Assembly: GCA_045616225.1 (NCBI GenBank)
Contig: JAZLGI010000033.1
Location: forward strand, 1 to 13,793
Source: JAZLGI01 sp045616225
GTDB lineage: Bacteria; Spirochaetota; Spirochaetia; Sphaerochaetales; Sphaerochaetaceae
Direction of reading: 5' to 3'
DNA: 13,793 nt
In this document: piece after piece, positions 13,387 to 13,793 of the stretch
Position numbering within the stretch: the stretch's first letter is position 1
Layout of the letters: each line of letters opens with the position of its first letter
Made by a program: the position numbers and the translations under genes
Notes under the pieces: model-generated
What the model saw: only the letters and a program-made list of their open reading frames with translations
Database searches by the model: none
What the model was told of the DNA's origin: nothing

Positions 13387-13793
13387 TATTCCTCCAGCTC
13401 CAAGAATACAGATTCCAACGAATCATCACCTTTTACTTCTTCCATTGTTCCACTTCTTATTAATTTTCCATTTTTTATTATGGCAACTTTATCACATAAT
13501 TTTTCTGCAGTATCTAGAACATGTGTTGAAAAGAATATTGCCGCACCTTGGTCACACATTTCTTTCATTACTTGTTTTAATAAGAAAGATGCTTTAGGAT
13601 CTAGACCTACAAAAGGCTCATCCATTATCACTAGTTTTGGATTATGCACCAAAGCTCCTATAATAGCGAGTTTTTGCTTCATACCATGAGAATATGTTGA
13701 AATATCTTGGGCTAAGCTGTCCTTTATTTCAAGCATTTCCGAATATTTTTCAATTCTAGTTTTTCTATCTTCTGTAGATACTTCAAAAATATT
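13386..13793 (-). CDS. ABC transporter ATP-binding protein (C-terminal part; start outside window)
   Basis: The last 135 residues of an ABC ATPase. The frame is open to the window edge, so the Walker A part lies beyond it. A degenerate ABC signature, STYSHGMKQKLAI, takes the place of LSGGQ. It is followed by Walker B KLVIMDEP with the catalytic Glu, a D-loop GLDP, and the switch His in FFSTHVLD. A short C-terminal tail follows IIKNGKLIRSG. The YSHGM form of the signature is common in ATPases of ABC-2-type exporters. The TAA stop shares its last A with the ATG of the permease gene. Transport direction is probably outward; the substrate is unknown. An internal ATG at 13736 is not the true start. 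Confidence 0.9.
   Translation of the reverse strand, partial: NIFEVSTEDRKTRIEKYSEMLEIKDSLAQDISTYSHGMKQKLAIIGALVHNPKLVIMDEPFVGLDPKASFLLKQVMKEMCDQGAAIFFSTHVLDTAEKLCDKVAIIKNGKLIRSGTMEEVKGDDSLESVFLELEE

Noticed and set aside
1..13793. CRISPR array or defence cluster
   Set aside because: No regularly spaced direct repeats and no Cas or defence-like proteins besides the intron reverse transcriptase, which has the full maturase and intron RNA context and so is not a defence or retron RT.

Overview
The window looks like a chromosomal stretch of a low-GC diderm bacterium, most likely a host-associated or rumen-type Treponema (Spirochaetota). This is an inference. It rests on AT-rich coding, a small secreted protein with a signal peptide and a terminal Phe typical of outer-membrane proteins, and the mix of corrinoid methyltransferase genes with short ABC-2-type exporters. 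No rRNA or other phylogenetic marker is present, so the assignment is tentative.

Layout. (1) 1-2267 is most of a group II intron (plus strand): late domain I, an open reading frame for a reverse transcriptase/maturase with an HNH endonuclease, and clear domains V and VI. Its 5' end lies outside the window. (2) The 3' exon (2268-2393, minus strand) is the start of a helix-turn-helix (XRE) regulator gene. The intron split this gene in antisense orientation, and it also carries a 2-nt frameshift. Upstream of it, on the minus strand, are a strong promoter, a short structured leader and an intrinsic terminator, which together resemble an attenuator or small RNA. (3) 2750-3316 (minus) is a small putative outer-membrane protein. 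(4) 3426-7602 (plus) is a four-gene corrinoid methyltransferase operon: an MtaA-type UroD-fold methyltransferase with a His-x-Cys...Cys zinc site, an iron-sulfur/ASKHA corrinoid-activating protein, a B12-binding corrinoid protein, and a second, divergent UroD-fold methyltransferase. (5) 7676-11222 (minus) is a converging amino-acid operon: BrnQ carrier, pyridoxal kinase, D-threonine aldolase/D-serine dehydratase-like PLP enzyme, and a broken, truncated RidA remnant. (6) 11358-11798 (plus) is a YkgJ-type cysteine-cluster protein, transcribed divergently from brnQ through interleaved promoters. (7) 11785-13793 (minus) is an ABC exporter pair, with the permease complete and the ATPase running off the window.

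How the genes work together. The corrinoid operon has every part of a methyl-transfer system. One UroD-fold protein would demethylate a substrate onto the corrinoid protein, the other would pass the methyl group to an acceptor, and the Fe-S/ASKHA protein would reactivate cobalamin oxidised to Co(II). Neither substrate nor acceptor can be read from the sequence. The opposing operon is coherent: uptake of an amino acid, a PLP-dependent enzyme acting on a D-hydroxy amino acid, the kinase that makes its cofactor, and formerly RidA, which clears the enamine/imine products such enzymes release. The most unusual items are the four-segment leader upstream of the XRE remnant, the altered metal site of the second methyltransferase, and the layers of decay (frameshift plus intron) in the XRE gene.
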